Shown piece after piece: positions 5,974 through 7,530 of a stretch of DNA of 7,530 nucleotides (its first letter is position 1; each line of letters opens with the position of its first letter). Origin of the DNA: JBLHHI01 sp047614125 (GTDB taxonomy: Bacteria > Bacteroidota > Bacteroidia > NS11-12g > UBA9320). The DNA lies in NCBI GenBank assembly GCA_047614125.1, contig JBLHHI010000143.1:1-7530 (forward strand), written 5' to 3'. The position numbers and the translations under genes are program-made. The notes beneath the pieces are model-generated. The model had not been told where the DNA came from. It saw nothing but the letters and a program-made list of their open reading frames with translations, and ran no database searches.

Positions 5974-7297
5974 TACTATCAACCCTAGGTGGATCGTTTG
6001 GATGCTTGCCATTTGCGCACTGTTTGCAAAGAGCGTTCAAGCACAAAACGAAGTTTTAACGCTGGAAATATCCATTCAAGAGGTGTTGGCCAACAACTTC
6101 GACGGCCAATTGGCTAAGATCGATTTGGAGATTTCCCAGAACAACAACACTAAAGGACAAGCCGGACTCTTGCCTACGGTAAGCATAAACTCAGGTGCGA
6201 ATTACAGCAAGAACAACACAAACTTAGAATTTGCCGGAGGCATACCTCCAGCCAAGGTAGACGGCGCTCAAAGCACTTCTTACAATGCATCCCTCGGTGT
6301 TAACTACACGATTTTTAATGGCTTTGCCCGAATCCGAACCTTCGAGAAATTTCAATACGCAGAGAACATGAGCGAAATGCAACTTCGACTTACCATCGAA
6401 AATGCAGTGGTTACCACCATAGGTTTGTTCTTAGATGCAGCTCGTTTAGAGGCTGATATTAAGGCAGTTGAGTCGGCCATTGAACTTTCAAACCTTCGGG
6501 TAAAGCGCGCTGAAGTTTCGAGATCCTTGGGTTTGAGTACATCGCTCGAACTTTTATCTGCCCAGGTTGACCGGCAAACCGACAGCGCCAACTTGCTCAA
6601 TCTTCAAAACAACGTGCGGTTAATTAAGTCGCAAATGAATTTTTTTATGGGAAGAGCCATTGCCTCAGAGTTTTTGGTCGAACCGCCCACAGCCATGGTC
6701 ATCGAGTCTTCGTTAGCAGAATTGACTGATGCGGCAAAACAGAACAGCACAGCCTTGGTTTTGGCAGAAATACGCAGGAATATGAGCGAGTTGGATCTCG
6801 ACATTGCAAATGCCAACACCATGCCCACCATTAATTTAAATTCGAGCTATGGCTTTAACAATGCGCAGAATGGAGCGGGTATTGTCTTGAAAAACAACAA
6901 CGTAGGATTTTCGAGTGGCATCACCTTGAGCTTGCCCATTTACAGCGGAGGAAAGGTAAAAACGGCCATCGCCAATGCGCAGCTTCAAGTAGACCGAAGT
7001 GAAATGACGAAGGCACAGAACTCCTTGAGCATCGAAAAGGAAGTGTACGACCAATGGTACAATCACCAATACTTTACGCAAATCATCGACTTAGAAACTA
7101 AAAACATCGAGGTAGCCGGATTAAACCTCACTAAAGTTGAATTGGCTTTTAAGCAGGGGAGTATAACCTCCTTAGAACTTCGTCAAGCCCAACTCAATGT
7201 ATTATCGGCTCAAAACCGCTTGAACGCAGCCATTTACAACAGAGAGAAGGTGGCGTATCAGCTTTTGAGGTTGCAAGGAAGGTTGATTAATGATTGA
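5960..7297 (+). CDS. TolC-family outer-membrane efflux protein
   Basis: A 445-aa outer-membrane channel subunit that completes the tripartite pump. A signal peptide spans about 1-28, with a hydrophobic core WIVWMLAICALFA and a likely cut after VQA. The two internal repeats of the family are visible. LPTVSINSGANY (71-82) and MPTINLNSSYGF (288-299) open the beta/helix units. GLSTSLELLSAQVD (191-204) and GSITSLELRQAQLN (400-413) are the matching helical turns, each followed by a long coiled segment ending in MGR or QGR. The ATG at 5960 overlaps the permease end by 14 bases in another frame, suggesting translational coupling. An upstream TTG at 5939 would add seven residues (MKKKQNT) but is less likely because the signal peptide works from the ATG. 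The gene ends with TGA inside the first of three GATTGA repeats. Confidence 0.93.
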   Translation: MTLNSTINPRWIVWMLAICALFAKSVQAQNEVLTLEISIQEVLANNFDGQLAKIDLEISQNNNTKGQAGLLPTVSINSGANYSKNNTNLEFAGGIPPAKVDGAQSTSYNASLGVNYTIFNGFARIRTFEKFQYAENMSEMQLRLTIENAVVTTIGLFLDAARLEADIKAVESAIELSNLRVKRAEVSRSLGLSTSLELLSAQVDRQTDSANLLNLQNNVRLIKSQMNFFMGRAIASEFLVEPPTAMVIESSLAELTDAAKQNSTALVLAEIRRNMSELDLDIANANTMPTINLNSSYGFNNAQNGAGIVLKNNNVGFSSGITLSLPIYSGGKVKTAIANAQLQVDRSEMTKAQNSLSIEKEVYDQWYNHQYFTQIIDLETKNIEVAGLNLTKVELAFKQGSITSLELRQAQLNVLSAQNRLNAAIYNREKVAYQLLRLQGRLIND

Positions 7298-7341
7298 TGG
7301 TTAACGTTTGATTGAAAATGGATGATTGAGAATTGACAATT
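7292..7341. repeat. GATTGA repeats and short palindrome after the operon
   Basis: GATTGA occurs at 7292-7297, 7310-7315 and 7324-7329, the first containing the TolC stop codon. An 11-bp palindrome, AATTG-A-CAATT, follows at 7331-7341. This is low-complexity intergenic sequence of a kind often seen in AT-rich genomes. No function is evident. Confidence 0.35.
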
Positions 7342-7393
7342 TGTATATTCCTTATTAGTGTTAATCTGGTCAACACTAATTAGGGGATATACA
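7342..7393. repeat. Long imperfect inverted repeat (52 nt hairpin)
   Basis: The inner arms ATTAGTGTT (7354-7362) and AACACTAAT (7372-7380) pair perfectly around a nine-base loop. The outer arms 7342-7353 and 7382-7393 pair over twelve positions, including two G:U pairs, with T7381 bulged. The total is about 21 base pairs. It follows the operon by 44 bases and ends ten bases before the IS end. There is no T-run, so it is a poor intrinsic terminator. It may still protect or end the operon mRNA, or be an element the IS inserted beside. Confidence 0.6.
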
Positions 7394-7403
7394 TGGAAAC
7401 AAT

Positions 7404-7530
7404 TGACTAAGACTGAAAAAAGTTGTCACATTTTAGAGTTTTTAAACTTAGAAAAATGTCACAGAAAAAGAAGCAACTTCGTCCAGTTCGTCGTTACAGC
7501 GAAGAACTCAAAAAACACATTGTCAAACAA
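7404..7530 (+). mobile_element. Left end of an IS3-family-like insertion sequence (partial)
   Basis: The sequence from 7404 (TGACTAAGACTGAAAAAAGT) resembles IS3-family terminal repeats, which begin TG and often carry an A-rich AAAAGTTG-like block (here AAAAAAGTTGTCACA). A transposase start follows 52 bases later, which fits IS3 layout. The element runs off the window, so the right repeat and target duplication cannot be checked. The exact left boundary is inferred. Confidence 0.55.
7456..7530 (+). CDS. Transposase OrfA, N-terminal fragment (IS3-like, truncated by window)
   Basis: The ATG at 7456 opens a frame that is still open at the window edge (25 codons). The peptide starts MSQKKKQLRPVRRYSEELKK and continues HIVKQ. 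The basic lead followed by RRYSEELKKHIV is typical of the first helix of IS3/IS911-type OrfA helix-turn-helix proteins (HTH_Tnp_1), which bind the IS ends and are joined to OrfB by a frameshift. Only the first helix is visible, so the family call rests on this motif and the upstream IS-end-like sequence. Whether the gene is intact cannot be told. Confidence 0.65.
   Translation, partial: MSQKKKQLRPVRRYSEELKKHIVKQ

Noticed and set aside
7342..7393. Hairpin considered as an integron attC site.
   Set aside because: The GTT/AAC bases lie at the loop end and not at the outer ends as in attC, and there is no integrase or cassette array.

Overview
The window looks like a chromosomal segment of a member of the Bacteroidota, probably a flavobacterial or cytophagal relative. 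This is inferred from AT-rich intergenic DNA, coding starts without clear Shine-Dalgarno sequences, a tripartite RND efflux operon of the style common in that phylum, and an IS3-type element at the right edge. The phylum assignment is not proven by anything in the window.

Layout: positions 1-900 hold no gene I can defend. They contain five copies of a short repeat (core AACCTGAGTTCGA) in two orientations, several hairpins, one strong bidirectional terminator (571-605), one weaker plus-strand terminator (308-327), and a perfect 19-bp palindrome just upstream of the first gene. From 901 to 7297 four genes lie on the plus strand with gaps or overlaps of 30 bases or fewer, so they are probably one operon: a fumarylacetoacetase-superfamily hydratase/decarboxylase (2-keto-4-pentenoate hydratase or 4-oxalocrotonate decarboxylase type), a periplasmic adaptor, an RND inner-membrane permease and a TolC-type outer-membrane factor. 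Positions 7298-7403 are non-coding and contain a long imperfect hairpin. From about 7404 the left end of an IS3-family-like element begins, with the first 25 codons of its OrfA-type transposase running off the window.

The adaptor, permease and outer-membrane protein form a complete proton-driven efflux pump spanning both membranes. The hydratase/decarboxylase is normally part of meta-cleavage degradation of aromatic compounds (catechol, or 2-aminomuconate from tryptophan). It stands here without other pathway enzymes, either because the pump and enzyme share a physiological context or because repeats and IS elements have rearranged the left flank.

I do not see a convincing undescribed system. 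The items most worth a second look are the repeat cluster at 51-718, the palindrome at 868-886, the association of an aromatic-catabolism enzyme with an efflux operon, and the long hairpin beside the IS end.
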